A DNA stretch of 64,000 nucleotides from Mycobacterium sp. GA-1841. GTDB lineage: Bacteria; Actinomycetota; Actinomycetes; Mycobacteriales; Mycobacteriaceae. Numbering within the stretch: the first letter of the stretch is position 1; every line of letters begins with the position of its first letter. Positions 22,488-31,560 of this stretch are shown here, in pieces. Location of the stretch: contig NZ_MBEQ01000015.1 in NCBI RefSeq assembly GCF_001954135.1, positions 62,001 through 126,000 of the forward strand, given 5' to 3'. The translations under genes and the position numbers were made by a program. The notes beneath the pieces were generated by a model, which saw nothing but the letters and a program-made list of their open reading frames with translations, did not search any database and was not told the origin of the DNA.

Positions 22488-22997
22488 GTGCGCGTCTACA
22501 TTCCGACGACCCTGGTCGCCCTGCAACAGCTTGTCGCCGACCGTCACCTGCTCGTCGTGAACGGGACGGCCTTCGCGGTGACCCCGACGCTGCGCGAGGC
22601 CTACGCCGAAGGCGACGACGAGGAACTCGCGGAGGTGGCGTTGCGGGATGCCGCGCTGGCCTCGTTGCGGTTGCTCGCCGGGGCGCCGTCCGATTCGGGG
22701 CTGCCGCCGCGGCGCGCGGTGGTGGTGGCCGACACGGACCCGGACATGGCGGTGACCGCCCGGCCCGATCTCGACGACGCCGTGGTGCGGCTGTCGGGCC
22801 CGGTGTCGATCGATACCGTTGTCGCGGTGTACGTCGACAACGCCGACGCCGAGTCGGCGGTGCTGGCCGCGGTCGACGTCATCGACGAGGCTGATCTCGG
22901 CGACGAGGATGCCGAACTGACCGTCGGCGACGCCCAGGACCATGACCTGGCGTGGTACGCGCCCCAGGAGCTGCCGTTCTTGCTCGAACTGCTCTGA
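22488..22997 (+). CDS. Conserved hypothetical protein (Rv3231c-like, DUF6912)
   Basis: A 169-residue actinobacterial protein with no recognised catalytic motif. It opens with MRVYIPTTLVALQQLV, continues with an Ala/Leu/Asp-rich body and ends DHDLAWYAPQELPFLLELL, all typical of the Rv3231c family, which has the same length. It is probably cytosolic, with no signal or membrane segment. It lies 9 bp after the BCCT gene, and the desaturase-reductase gene follows after a 56-bp gap holding an operator. Confidence 0.8.
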   Translation: MRVYIPTTLVALQQLVADRHLLVVNGTAFAVTPTLREAYAEGDDEELAEVALRDAALASLRLLAGAPSDSGLPPRRAVVVADTDPDMAVTARPDLDDAVVRLSGPVSIDTVVAVYVDNADAESAVLAAVDVIDEADLGDEDAELTVGDAQDHDLAWYAPQELPFLLELL

Positions 22998-23032
22998 TGC
23001 CACAGCCGTCGTACGACTAGCTACGAGGCAGT

Positions 23033-23052
23033 AACCTACGGTACCGTAGGTT
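23033..23052. promoter_or_regulatory. Perfect 20-bp palindrome (operator) over the start of the desaturase reductase gene
   Basis: AACCTACGGTACCGTAGGTT is fully self-complementary and ends one base before the ATG at 23054. A TACCGT hexamer (23042-23047) inside it fits the mycobacterial -10 pattern TAnnnT at the distance expected if transcription begins at the ATG, giving a leaderless message. The same half-sites recur before desA3. This is the layout of a repressor, probably TetR-type, blocking the -10 region. Confidence 0.75.
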
Positions 23053-23053
23053 C

Positions 23054-24190
23054 ATGGCCAAGAACTCCATCAAGGTCTCGGCCAACGTGGCCGACACGGT
23101 GCGTCCCACCATCGCCGGCGCCGAGCGCCGCCCCGGCTGGCACGCCTTGCGTCGCATCGTGGGCCAGGTGACCACACCGCTGCTGCCCGACGATTACCTC
23201 AAGTTGGCCAACCCGTTGTGGTCGGCGCGGGAGCTGCGCGGCCGGGTGGTCGAGGTGCGCCGGGAAACCGCCGACTCGGCGACTCTGGTGATCAAGCCGG
23301 GCTGGGGGTTCTCGTTCGACTATCAGCCGGGCCAGTACATCGGCATCGGTGTGCTGATCGACGGGCGCTGGCGCTGGCGGTCGTATTCGCTGACCTCGAC
23401 GCCGGAGAAATCTGCGCGCACCATTGCGATCACCGTCAAGGCGATGCCCGAGGGGTTCCTGTCGGCCCACCTGGTCGACGGCCTGCGTCCGGGCACCGTG
23501 GTGCGGCTGGCCGCGCCGCAGGGCAACTTCGTCATGCCGCAACCGGCGCCGGCAACGGTCCTGTTCGTGACGGCGGGCTCGGGCATCACCCCGGTAATGT
23601 CGATGTTGCGCACGCTGGTGCGGCGGGGCCAGATCACCGACATCGTGCACGTGCATTCGGCCCCGACGGAATCCGAGGTGATGTTCGGCCAGGAGTTGGC
23701 CCAACTGCACGAGGCGCATCCCGGCTACCGGCTGTTGTTGCGCAGCACCCGGGCCGACGGCAGGCTTGATCTGGCGCAACTCGGTGAGTTGGTTCCCGAT
23801 TGGCGTGAGCGTCAAGCGTGGGCGTGCGGGCCCGAAGGCATGCTCAACGACGCCGAACGGGTGTGGGCGGACGCCGGTGTTGCCGAGCAGTTGCACCTGG
23901 AACGGTTCGCGGTCTCCAGGGCGCAGACGCACGGTGTCGGGGGCACGGTCACGTTCGAACGCAGCGGCAAGGAGGTCACCGTCGACGGTGCGACGCCGCT
24001 GATGGACGCGGGCGAGGAGGCCGGCATCCGGATGCCGTTCGGCTGCCGCATGGGGATCTGTCAGTCGTGTGTGGTGGGTTTGGTCGACGGGCACGTGCGC
24101 GACCTGCGGACCGGTGTCGAACATGACCCTGGCACCCGGATCCAGACCTGTGTTTCGGCGGCGTCGGGCGACTGTGTTCTGGATGTTTAA
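23054..24190 (+). CDS. NADPH-dependent oxidoreductase, electron donor of DesA3 (Rv3230c-like)
   Basis: A 378-residue flavo-iron-sulfur reductase that passes NADPH electrons to the stearoyl-CoA desaturase DesA3; this pairing is established for Rv3230c/DesA3. The ferredoxin-reductase FAD domain has RSYSLTSTP (about 118) and the NAD(P) domain has [15 protein letters not shown]. The C-terminal plant-type 2Fe-2S domain has CRMGICQSC and a distal cysteine in IQTCVSA. The ATG immediately follows a palindrome, without room for a Shine-Dalgarno sequence, suggesting leaderless translation. The desaturase follows after a 68-bp gap with related operators, so the two are co-regulated, possibly from separate promoters. 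Confidence 0.93.
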   Translation: MAKNSIKVSANVADTVRPTIAGAERRPGWHALRRIVGQVTTPLLPDDYLKLANPLWSARELRGRVVEVRRETADSATLVIKPGWGFSFDYQPGQYIGIGVLIDGRWRWRSYSLTSTPEKSARTIAITVKAMPEGFLSAHLVDGLRPGTVVRLAAPQGNFVMPQPAPATVLFVTAGSGITPVMSMLRTLVRRGQITDIVHVHSAPTESEVMFGQELAQLHEAHPGYRLLLRSTRADGRLDLAQLGELVPDWRERQAWACGPEGMLNDAERVWADAGVAEQLHLERFAVSRAQTHGVGGTVTFERSGKEVTVDGATPLMDAGEEAGIRMPFGCRMGICQSCVVGLVDGHVRDLRTGVEHDPGTRIQTCVSAASGDCVLDV

Positions 24191-24203
24191 ACTTTACTGA
24201 CTG

Positions 24204-24240
24204 GTAACTTACGGAATCGTAGGTTACGCTACCGTAGGTA
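24204..24240. promoter_or_regulatory. Two overlapping operators upstream of desA3
   Basis: A 24-bp imperfect palindrome at 24204-24227 (arms GTAACTTACG and CGTAGGTTAC) matches the operator at 23033. A second, degenerate copy at 24221-24240 matches that sequence at 15 of 20 positions and shares its last bases with the first. TACGCT (24225-24230) and TACCGT (24230-24235) are both possible -10 hexamers inside the sites. A normal Shine-Dalgarno sequence (GAGAGGAGG) follows before the ATG at 24259. Confidence 0.7.
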
Positions 24241-24258
24241 ATTGAGAGGAGGCTGACG

Positions 24259-25497
24259 ATGGCAATCACCGACGTACCCGCATTCACGCATCTCACCGAT
24301 GCCGACATCGAGAACTTGGGCATCGAACTCGATGCGATCCGGCAAGACATCGAAGACTCCCGCGGTGAGCGCGATGCGCGCTACATCCGCCGCACCATCG
24401 CGGCGCAACGCGCGCTCGACGTCGCCGGGCGCGTCATGCTCGCGGCGAGCTCGAAGCGTTCCGCGTGGTGGGCAGGCACCATCACCCTGGGCGTGGCCAA
24501 GATCATCGAGAACATGGAGATCGGCCACAACGTCATGCACGGCCAGTGGGACTGGATGAACGATCCCGAGATTCACTCCTCGTCGTGGGAGTGGGACATG
24601 AGCGGGGCGTCCAAGCACTGGCGGTTCACCCACAACTTCATGCACCACAAGTACACGAACATCCTCGGCATGGACGACGACGTGGGCTACGGCGTCATCC
24701 GCGTCACCCGGGACGCCAAATGGAAGCCGTTCAACCTCTACGGCAACCTGCTCTTCAACACCTTGCTCGCGATCGGTTTCGAGTGGGGCGTGGGGCTGCA
24801 GCACCTGGAGCTCGGCAAGATCTTCAAGGGCCGAGACAACCGCAACGCCACCCTGGTCCGCATGCGGGAGTTCGGCGTCAAGGCCGGCCATCAGCTGGCC
24901 AAGGACTACGTGATGTGGCCGGCGCTCACGTCGCTGTCGCCGGGCGCGACCTTCAAGTCGACGCTGAAGGCCAACGCGGTGGCCAACGTCATCCGCAACG
25001 TGTGGGCCAACGCGGTGATCTTCTGCGGTCATTTCCCTGACGGCGCAGAGAAATTCACCAAGACCGACATGGTCGGTGAGAGCCGTGGCCAGTGGTACCT
25101 GCGGCAGATGCTGGGCAGTGCCAACTTCGACTCGGGTCCGGCGCTGGCCTTCATGAGCGGCAACCTGAGCTACCAGATCGAGCATCACCTGTTCCCGGAT
25201 CTGCCGAGCAATCGGTACGCCGAGATCGCGGTCCGGGTGCGGGCGTTGTGCGACAAGTACGACCTGCCCTACACCACGGGCTCGTTCCTGGTGCAGTACG
25301 GGAAGACCTGGCGCACCATCGCCAAGCTGTCGCTGCCGGACAAGTTCCTCAAGGACACAGCCGACAACGCACCCGAAACCCGCAGCGAGCGGATGTTCAC
25401 CGAGCTCGAAGGGTACGGCGTCACCGATCCTGCGACCGGGCGTCGTCGTGGTCTGAAGACGGCCATCGAGACGGTCCGCGGCTGGCGCCGGAAGTAG
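24259..25497 (+). CDS. desA3: Stearoyl-CoA 9-desaturase DesA3
   Basis: Membrane di-iron desaturase introducing the delta-9 double bond into stearoyl-CoA to give oleoyl-CoA for phospholipids and triacylglycerol. The 412-residue protein has three histidine boxes, HNVMH (residues 90-94), HNFMHH (125-130) and QIEHHLFPD (about 310), with hydrophobic segments between them. GAGAGGAGG before ATG 24259 fixes the start. Electrons come from the reductase encoded upstream. The matching operators before both genes suggest coordinated control by membrane-lipid state; this is inference. In mycobacteria DesA3 is the target of isoxyl (thiocarlide). Confidence 0.96.
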   Translation: MAITDVPAFTHLTDADIENLGIELDAIRQDIEDSRGERDARYIRRTIAAQRALDVAGRVMLAASSKRSAWWAGTITLGVAKIIENMEIGHNVMHGQWDWMNDPEIHSSSWEWDMSGASKHWRFTHNFMHHKYTNILGMDDDVGYGVIRVTRDAKWKPFNLYGNLLFNTLLAIGFEWGVGLQHLELGKIFKGRDNRNATLVRMREFGVKAGHQLAKDYVMWPALTSLSPGATFKSTLKANAVANVIRNVWANAVIFCGHFPDGAEKFTKTDMVGESRGQWYLRQMLGSANFDSGPALAFMSGNLSYQIEHHLFPDLPSNRYAEIAVRVRALCDKYDLPYTTGSFLVQYGKTWRTIAKLSLPDKFLKDTADNAPETRSERMFTELEGYGVTDPATGRRRGLKTAIETVRGWRRK

Positions 25498-25503
25498 CGC
25501 CTC

Positions 25504-25556
25504 GGACGTGAGCTTGTGGTCGAGAGTTCGCAGAAATCGACAACAAGCTCACGTTC
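25504..25556. terminator. Long hairpin after desA3
   Basis: A perfect 12-bp inverted repeat, ACGTGAGCTTGT (25506-25517) and ACAAGCTCACGT (25543-25554), continues inward after one mismatch with GTCGA/TCGAC. No clear T-tract follows. It is likely a transcription or processing barrier between desA3 and the next gene. Confidence 0.55.
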
Positions 25557-25599
25557 GACGCACAGCTTCCTGGCAGTCGCCGCTCATACGCTTCTGCTC

Positions 25600-25995
25600 G
25601 TGAAGAAGTTGCTCGTGGCCGTGGTGCTGGGCGTTTCGGTGCTGCCGGTGGGTGCGTTGGCGACCGGCATCGCCGCAGCCGATGACTACGCGGGCCAGAA
25701 GTACTCCGACGTGCAGTCGGCGCTGGCCGACGCCGGGATGAAAGGCGTGGTCGCGTCCCGTTCGGGCGATTCGGTGTCCGACGACGACTGCGTGGTGACC
25801 CACGCCGAGAAGGCGCACTGGCACAAGGGCGACAATTTCTCGCCCGTCACCGACACCGAACTACTCAACCTCAACTGCAATGCCGGGGTGGCCACGGCCA
25901 AGACGCCGGGCAATTCGGCCGCCAGTCCCGAGGGCCGTGCGGCGGTCGCGGCGGCCAAGCAGCAGGCGGCCGACGAGGCCCAGACCAAGCACTGA
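25600..25995 (+). CDS. Small secreted protein with PASTA-like fold pattern
   Basis: A 131-residue exported protein. The GTG at 25600 gives a clean signal peptide (VKKLLVAVVLGVSVLPVGALATGIAAA). The mature part YAGQKYSDVQSALADAGMKGVVASRSGD resembles a single PASTA-like repeat as found in several small mycobacterial secreted proteins. Two cysteines (DDDCVVT, LNLNCNA) may pair. The tail is Ala/Gln-rich and probably disordered. An in-frame start at 25516 lies within the hairpin region and would bury the signal, so it is rejected. Function is unknown. Confidence 0.78.
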   Translation: MKKLLVAVVLGVSVLPVGALATGIAAADDYAGQKYSDVQSALADAGMKGVVASRSGDSVSDDDCVVTHAEKAHWHKGDNFSPVTDTELLNLNCNAGVATAKTPGNSAASPEGRAAVAAAKQQAADEAQTKH

Positions 25996-26007
25996 CCCCG
26001 CGGCGCG

Positions 26008-26814
26008 TCACATGTCGATCTGCCATACCTTCGGCCAGTCCTTGCCGCGCAGCGCGGCGTCGATGCCGCCGTCGACGAAGATGACCGACCCGACGAAGTA
26101 GCCCGCCTCGGGGCTCAGCAGGAATGCCACCAGCGCAGCCACCTCTTCGGGCCGCCCGCCGCGTCCGGCGGGAATGGTCTTGAGGAACTGCTCCATCCCG
26201 GCACTGGTCAGCGGGTCCGTGCGGCCCTCCTGGGTCATCGGGGTGTCGATGAGCCCCGGCGCGATCGCGTTGAGCCGGATGCCCTCGGCGATGTACTCCG
26301 CGGACTTGGTGCGGGCGTAGTACGCCAGCGCGGCCTTGGTTGCCGGATACGCCTGCAGCGCCGCGTAATCGCCGTACGTGGCGGCGACAGCGGTGGCGCC
26401 GGCCTCGTCGCCGGCCAGGCAGGCCTCGGCCAGTTCTGCCGGCCAATTGGGTTGAGTGGTGGTCGAATTCGAGCTGATCAGCACCACGGATGCGTTCTCG
26501 GCTCGGGCCAGCAGCGGACGAAGCCCTTCCAGCAGCTCGATCGCGCCGAAGTAGTTGACGGCGATCAGCAGATCCGCCGGCCGGCCGGTAGCGGCGGCCA
26601 GCCCGGCGAACGGGACGAATCCGTCGATCCCGCCCTCGGCCAGCTCGGTGACCTTGGCGATCGCCTGGGCTCGCCCGTCTGCGGTGCTCAAATCCACGTT
26701 CACGTCGGCATCGCGCAGGTCCACGCCGATCACCCGATGTCCGTCGGATTCCAGTCGTTTCTTGGTCGCAGCGCCGAGTCCGGAGGCACTGCCGGTGAGA
26801 ACATAAGTAGCCAC
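26008..26814 (-). CDS. Short-chain dehydrogenase/reductase
   Basis: A 268-residue classical SDR. It has the nucleotide-binding TGSASGLG (residues 7-14), acidic DLRDADVNVDL after the second strand, catalytic Ser in ISSNSTTT and the YPATK pair (Tyr-x3-Lys). C-terminal GGRPEEVAALVAFLLSPEAGYFVGSVIFVDGG is typical. It resembles the 3-alpha-hydroxysteroid dehydrogenase/carbonyl reductase branch, because the region between the catalytic Ser and Tyr carries a long insertion (about 35 residues). The substrate is unknown. It is monocistronic, convergent with the preceding gene. Confidence 0.88.
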   Translation of the reverse strand: MATYVLTGSASGLGAATKKRLESDGHRVIGVDLRDADVNVDLSTADGRAQAIAKVTELAEGGIDGFVPFAGLAAATGRPADLLIAVNYFGAIELLEGLRPLLARAENASVVLISSNSTTTQPNWPAELAEACLAGDEAGATAVAATYGDYAALQAYPATKAALAYYARTKSAEYIAEGIRLNAIAPGLIDTPMTQEGRTDPLTSAGMEQFLKTIPAGRGGRPEEVAALVAFLLSPEAGYFVGSVIFVDGGIDAALRGKDWPKVWQIDM

Positions 26815-26883
26815 AGCAGCGACCCTAGTGTGGCCAGGGCGTCATTCGAGGGGATGTGCCGACCAGTGGTACGGGTGACGTGA

Positions 26884-27864
26884 TCAGACCTCCTTCAGCA
26901 CCGCCAGCAGGCGCCGTGCGGCGGCGACACGGTCGGCGGCCGGACCCGACAGCGTGTCGAGCGCGCACTCGGGATCGGCGGGCGGACCCATGTGCCCGCA
27001 GCCGCGCGGACAGTCGGCGATGGATTCGGCCAGATCGGAGAACGCCAACAACACATCGTCGGGTTCGATGTGGGCCAGGCCGAACGACCGGATGCCCGGG
27101 GTGTCGATCACCCAGCCGCTGCCGTCCAGCGGCAGTGCCACGGACTGGGTGGAGGTGTGCTTGCCCTTGCCCACCCCGGAAACCTCCCCGGTGGCCCGAT
27201 CCGCCTCTGGGACAAGGCGATTCACCAGCGTGGACTTGCCGACCCCGGAATGGCCGAGAAACACCGTGACCTGATCGGTCAGCATGGGGGCGACCACGTC
27301 GAGCGGGTCCTCGCGGCCGGCCGCCACGATCGTCAGGTCCAGATCCGCGAACTGCGCGGCAAACGGCTCGGGTGCGGCCAGATCGGATTTCGTCAGGCAC
27401 AGAATGGGTTTCAGTCCACCGGCATAAGCGGCGATCAGGGTGCGTTCGACGAATCCGGTGCGTGGCGGCGGATCGGCGAGTGCCACCACGATCAGCAGCT
27501 GATCGGCGTTGGCTACCACCACGCGCTCGGTCGGATCGTCGTCATCGGCGGTGCGGCGCAACACCGTTCGCCGCTCACCGCGACGCACGATGCGGGCCAG
27601 GGTGTCGGGCCGACCGGACAGGTCGCCGACGATGTCGACATCGTCACCGACGACGATCGGCGTGCGGCCCAGTTCACGGGCCCGCATCGCCACCACGCGG
27701 TGATGCGGGTCGCGGTCCAGGGCGCAGCCCCAGCGGCCGCGGTCGACGGTCACCACCATGGCCGATCGGGCATCGGCGTGATCGGGGCGGATCTTGGTGC
27801 GCGGACGGGTACCGCGGCCCGGCCTGATCCGGACGTCGGACTCGTCGTAATCCCGCGCTCCCAA
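26884..27864 (-). CDS. rsgA: Ribosome small-subunit-dependent GTPase RsgA
   Basis: Circularly permuted GTPase that checks maturation of the 30S subunit. In the 326-residue protein the G motifs appear in the permuted order: G4 LTKSD, then G1 GHSGVGKST, then G3 DTPG. An N-terminal OB-fold region precedes them. The C-terminal zinc-binding part has CPRGCGHMGPPADPECAL. It is the Rv3228 orthologue. It starts only 6 bp after the aroA stop on the same strand, so it is co-transcribed with aroA. Confidence 0.95.
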   Translation of the reverse strand: MGARDYDESDVRIRPGRGTRPRTKIRPDHADARSAMVVTVDRGRWGCALDRDPHHRVVAMRARELGRTPIVVGDDVDIVGDLSGRPDTLARIVRRGERRTVLRRTADDDDPTERVVVANADQLLIVVALADPPPRTGFVERTLIAAYAGGLKPILCLTKSDLAAPEPFAAQFADLDLTIVAAGREDPLDVVAPMLTDQVTVFLGHSGVGKSTLVNRLVPEADRATGEVSGVGKGKHTSTQSVALPLDGSGWVIDTPGIRSFGLAHIEPDDVLLAFSDLAESIADCPRGCGHMGPPADPECALDTLSGPAADRVAAARRLLAVLKEV

Positions 27865-27870
27865 GGTGGT

Positions 27871-29193
27871 TTACTTCCCCCTCGCAGGCGGGTCGCCCGC
27901 CAGCATCTGCACCCACATCAACGGGAAATCGGGCAGCGTCTTGGCCGTGGTCTCGATGTTCTCCACGGCCACGCCGGGCACCCGCAGGCCGATGATCGCC
28001 CCGGCGGTGGCCATCCGGTGGTCGGCGTAGGAACGCCAGGTGCCTTCGTGCAGGGGACGCGCCGTGATGAGCAGGCCGTCGTCGGTCTCGGCGCAGTCGC
28101 CGCCGAGCCCGTTGATCTCGGCCGTCAACGCGGCCAGCCGGTCGGTCTCATGCCCGCGCAGATGTGCGATACCCCGCAGCCGTGACGTCGCGCCGTCGCG
28201 GGCCAGTGCGGCCAGTGCGGCCACCGTCGGGGCCAGTTCGCCGACGTCGTGCAGGTCGGCGTCAAACCCGTCGTAGTCTTCGGTGCCATTGACCTCCAGG
28301 TGCGAATCGCGCTGGTGGACGGTCGCATTCACCTTGGCGAGCAGGTCGAGGATGGTGTCGGCCGGTTGGATGCTGGCCGCAGGCCAGCCGGCGATCCGCA
28401 CCGTTCCGCCGGTGACGATCGCGGCCGCCAAAAACGGTGTGGAGTTCGACAGATCCGGCTCGATGCTCCACTGCCGGGCGGCGATCGGCCCGGGGGAGAC
28501 CACCCAGCGGTTGGGGACGGAATCGTCGACCTGCACGCCGGCGTCGCGCAACATCGCGACCGTCATCGCCACGTGCGGGGCCGACGGCACCGAGGATCCG
28601 GTGTGCACGATGGTCAGGCCGTCGCGGAACGTGGCGCCGGACAGCAACAATCCGGAGACGAACTGCGACGAGCCGGACGCGTCGATCTCGACGGTGCCGC
28701 CGGTGACGGTGCCGCGACCGCGCACCACGAACGGCAACCCGTCGCCGTCCACGTCGACACCCAGCCCACGCAACCCGTCGAGCAGCGGTGAGATCGGCCG
28801 GGCCCGGGCCTGCTCGTCACCGTCGAAGGTGACCGAGGCGGTGCTCAGCGCCGCCACCGGCGGCACGAACCGCAACACGGTGCCGGCCAGCCCGCAGTCG
28901 ACCCGTGCATCGGCTGCCGGGGCGATGCGGCCGCCGACGGTCAGCTCGGTGCTGTCGTCCGCGGCTTCCAGCACCGTGACGCCCAGCGCGCGGACCGCGT
29001 CGATCATGAGATCGGTATCGCGACTGCGCAGTGCGTTGCTGATCGTGGAGGACCCCTGCGCGGTGGCCAGCGCAGCGAGCACGAGCGCGCGGTTGGTCAG
29101 AGACTTCGAACCGGGCACCATCACCGTGGCGTCGACCGGGGCCGTCGCCGACGGAGCCTGCCAGTGGGTCACCTGCTCCTCACGTCCGCTCAC
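27871..29193 (-). CDS. aroA: 3-phosphoshikimate 1-carboxyvinyltransferase (EPSP synthase)
   Basis: Shikimate-pathway enzyme joining PEP to shikimate-3-phosphate. The 440-residue protein shows [16 protein letters not shown] at the N-terminus, [14 protein letters not shown] (PEP site), [25 protein letters not shown] and [12 protein letters not shown] with the [12 protein letters not shown]-terminal motif. All substrate contacts typical of class I enzymes are in place. The GTG at 29193 is used; a second GTG seven codons in (VTHWQAP) gives an N-terminus nearer to other mycobacterial AroA and could be the real start. It is divergent from the SRAP gene across a 45-bp gap. Confidence 0.96.
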   Translation of the reverse strand: MSGREEQVTHWQAPSATAPVDATVMVPGSKSLTNRALVLAALATAQGSSTISNALRSRDTDLMIDAVRALGVTVLEAADDSTELTVGGRIAPAADARVDCGLAGTVLRFVPPVAALSTASVTFDGDEQARARPISPLLDGLRGLGVDVDGDGLPFVVRGRGTVTGGTVEIDASGSSQFVSGLLLSGATFRDGLTIVHTGSSVPSAPHVAMTVAMLRDAGVQVDDSVPNRWVVSPGPIAARQWSIEPDLSNSTPFLAAAIVTGGTVRIAGWPAASIQPADTILDLLAKVNATVHQRDSHLEVNGTEDYDGFDADLHDVGELAPTVAALAALARDGATSRLRGIAHLRGHETDRLAALTAEINGLGGDCAETDDGLLITARPLHEGTWRSYADHRMATAGAIIGLRVPGVAVENIETTAKTLPDFPLMWVQMLAGDPPARGK

Positions 29194-29238
29194 GAGCTAT
29201 ATCCTGCCTTGTCCGCCGACTCTGCAACCATGGGCATC

Positions 29239-30033
29239 ATGTGTGGACGTTTCGCGGTGACCACCGATCCGGCCCTGTTGGCGCAGAAGATCCAGGCGAT
29301 CGACGAGAGCACGGCGAGTTCGGGCGACAAGGACCAGCCGGGCCCCAACTACAGTGCTGGTCCCAACTACAGTGCTGGCCCCAACTACAACGTGGCTCCC
29401 ACCACGACCATCACCAGCGTCGTCAAACGACACACCGAACCCGAGGACGAATCGACCCGCCGGGTCCGGTCCATGCGCTGGGGGCTGATCCCGCCATGGG
29501 TGAAGACCGGCGAGGACGGCAACCCGGACACCAAGGGCCCGCTGCTGATCAACGCCCGTGCCGACAAGGTCACCAGCTCACCGGCATTCCGCAACTCCGC
29601 CAAGAACAAGCGCTGCCTGGTCCCGATGGACGGCTGGTACGAGTGGCGACCCAACGCCGACAAGAAAGCCAAGACGCCGTTCTACATGTACGGCGCCGAC
29701 GGCGAGTTGTTGTTCATGGCGGGGTTGTGGACCACGTGGCGCCCGCAGGGAGCGCCCAAAGACGCGCCGCCGCTGCTCAGTTGCACGATCATCACCACCG
29801 ACGCCGCCGGCCCGCTGGCCGAGATCCACGACCGGATGCCGCTGACGATCAGCGCGTCGGACTGGGACCGGTGGCTGGATCCCGACGCCCCGATCGACGA
29901 GGGGCTGCTGCGCGGACACGGCGACCTCGATCGGATCGCCGTCCGGGAGGTATCGCGTCTGGTCAACAGTGTCCGCAACAACGGTCCTGAGCTCATCGAG
30001 CCGGCCGAGCCCGAGGAGATGGGACTGTTTTGA
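29239..30033 (+). CDS. SRAP-domain (YedK/HMCES) abasic-site processing protein with an in-frame repeat
   Basis: SRAP proteins crosslink through Cys2 to abasic sites in single-stranded DNA and shield them. The 264-residue protein has MCGRFA (catalytic Cys2), the YNVAPT active-site loop with its Asn, MRWGLIPPW, the Glu in DGWYEWRP and the His in IHDRMPLTI. Start 29239 puts Cys at position 2; the ATG at 29230, three codons earlier, would not. Unusually, an 18-bp unit encoding GPNYSA occurs twice in tandem, followed by GPNYNV leading into the active-site loop. Its stop overlaps the TTG of the next gene. Confidence 0.92.
   Translation: MCGRFAVTTDPALLAQKIQAIDESTASSGDKDQPGPNYSAGPNYSAGPNYNVAPTTTITSVVKRHTEPEDESTRRVRSMRWGLIPPWVKTGEDGNPDTKGPLLINARADKVTSSPAFRNSAKNKRCLVPMDGWYEWRPNADKKAKTPFYMYGADGELLFMAGLWTTWRPQGAPKDAPPLLSCTIITTDAAGPLAEIHDRMPLTISASDWDRWLDPDAPIDEGLLRGHGDLDRIAVREVSRLVNSVRNNGPELIEPAEPEEMGLF
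29341..29394 (+). repeat. 18-bp in-frame tandem repeat inside the SRAP gene
   Basis: Three consecutive 18-bp units begin at 29341, 29359 and 29377. The first two differ by one base (GGC/GGT) and the third diverges after CCCAACTAC. Each encodes GPNY plus two residues. Near-identity at the DNA level points to recent slippage or duplication. Confidence 0.9.
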
Positions 30034-31559
30034 GCGTGAACGACGGTGCGGTCGACTCCGGCCTGGTCGACGCGATCGGTGCCGATCTGCGTTCGGCCGG
30101 CTACACCACCGACGGGGTGGCCGGCCTTCTCGGTGACGCCGGGGCCGCGCTCGACCGTGGCGTGTGGTGGCCGGTTCTGCGGGTCACGCACGCGGCCCCC
30201 GCCGAGCAGCGGCGGCTGGCCGTGCTGGTACGGCTGTTGCTGCTGGGCACCGAGGAACCGGCGGAATCGGTAGGGGAGGCGTTCCCGTCGAGCAGCGTGG
30301 CGGCACTGGTCCAGAGCGGCGTGCTGGAGTTCACCGGCGGCGGCGCCGACGACGGTGACAAGGTCCGGTCCGTCCTGGACATCCGTCCGCACAGCGACGG
30401 CACCCGCGATTTCTATGTGGTGTCCGATCAGGACGCCGCGCTGCGACGTGGGCCGCTGCGCCGTGAACATGTGCTCGGCATCGGCGGCGCGTCGGTCTCT
30501 CTGGCCCGCGCCGTGACGCGTAACCCGGTGGGCCGGGCGCTGGATCTCGGCACCGGGTGCGGTATCCAGGCGCTGCACCTGGATGCCCATTGCGACGAGA
30601 TCGTCGCGACCGACACCAACGAGCGCGCGTTGGCGCTGGCGGCGATGACCGCCCGGCTCAACGGCATGTCATGGGATCTGCGGTGCGGCAGCATGTTCGA
30701 GCCAGTGGCCGGTGAACGGTTCGACCTGATCGTGTCGAATCCGCCGTTCGTGGTCGGCTCGGGAGCCCGCGATTACATCTACCGGGACTCCGGATTGGTC
30801 GGAGACACGTTGTGCCAGAACCTGATCGAGCAGATCGGCGGATATCTGAACCCGGGTGGCACCGCGCACATCATGGCGAACTGGATCGTGCGGGACGGCC
30901 CAGAAGGCGCGGAGTGGCAAGACCGTGTCCGCGGGTGGCTGGCCGGCACCGGCTTGCATGCCTGGGTGGTGCAACGTGAGCTGGCCGATCCGCTGAGCTA
31001 CGTATCGCTGTGGCTGGCCGACGCCGGGGAAGACCTCGAGCGGCAGGCCGACCGCGGCGGGCAATGGCTCGACTGGTTCAGCGAGCAAGGCATCTGCGGC
31101 GTCGGCATGGGCATGATCTCGTTACGGGTCCCGCGCGACGGGGAATCGCCGGAGCAGGTTCTCGAAGAGATCACCGGGGCCGACGAGGCGCTCACCGGCT
31201 TTGAGGTCGATGCGTTCTTCGCTCGCCGCGCCTACCTGCGCGACACCGGGAACGACGCGCTGCTGGCCGCCCGCTTGTCCACGGCGCCGGTCTTCCTCGA
31301 AGAGCAGTCGCTACCGGGTCCCGACGGTTGGCAACAGGTCGGCGCCGCGGTGCGCCGCCCCGGCGGGCCGGCCGCCGTGATCGGGGTGGACGAGGTTCTT
31401 CGGGCCCTGCTGGCGGGGTGCCGCGGGGAAGTACCGTTGGGCACGCTCATCGATCTGCTGGCCGCCCATCACGGGGTGGACGCCGACGCGTTGGCGCAGG
31501 CGGCGCTGCCGGAGATCCGTGAGGCGATCGGTCGCGGGATCCTCTATCAGGCAGAGTGA
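30030..31559 (+). CDS. SAM-dependent methyltransferase with NPPF motif
   Basis: A 509-residue protein. The N-terminal ~150 residues form a helical, family-specific domain. The Rossmann methyltransferase core follows with LDLGTGCGIQALHL (SAM loop) and the catalytic SNPPFVVGSG, which marks N-methylation of amide or adenine nitrogen as in PrmC/HemK and rRNA m6A/m2G enzymes. The C-terminal ~180 residues resemble no domain I know. The TTG at 30030 overlaps the SRAP stop as TTGA, which supports coupling; a GTG at 30036 is an alternative. The target (protein, RNA or DNA) cannot be told. Confidence 0.82.
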   Translation: MSVNDGAVDSGLVDAIGADLRSAGYTTDGVAGLLGDAGAALDRGVWWPVLRVTHAAPAEQRRLAVLVRLLLLGTEEPAESVGEAFPSSSVAALVQSGVLEFTGGGADDGDKVRSVLDIRPHSDGTRDFYVVSDQDAALRRGPLRREHVLGIGGASVSLARAVTRNPVGRALDLGTGCGIQALHLDAHCDEIVATDTNERALALAAMTARLNGMSWDLRCGSMFEPVAGERFDLIVSNPPFVVGSGARDYIYRDSGLVGDTLCQNLIEQIGGYLNPGGTAHIMANWIVRDGPEGAEWQDRVRGWLAGTGLHAWVVQRELADPLSYVSLWLADAGEDLERQADRGGQWLDWFSEQGICGVGMGMISLRVPRDGESPEQVLEEITGADEALTGFEVDAFFARRAYLRDTGNDALLAARLSTAPVFLEEQSLPGPDGWQQVGAAVRRPGGPAAVIGVDEVLRALLAGCRGEVPLGTLIDLLAAHHGVDADALAQAALPEIREAIGRGILYQAE

Positions 31560-31560
31560 T

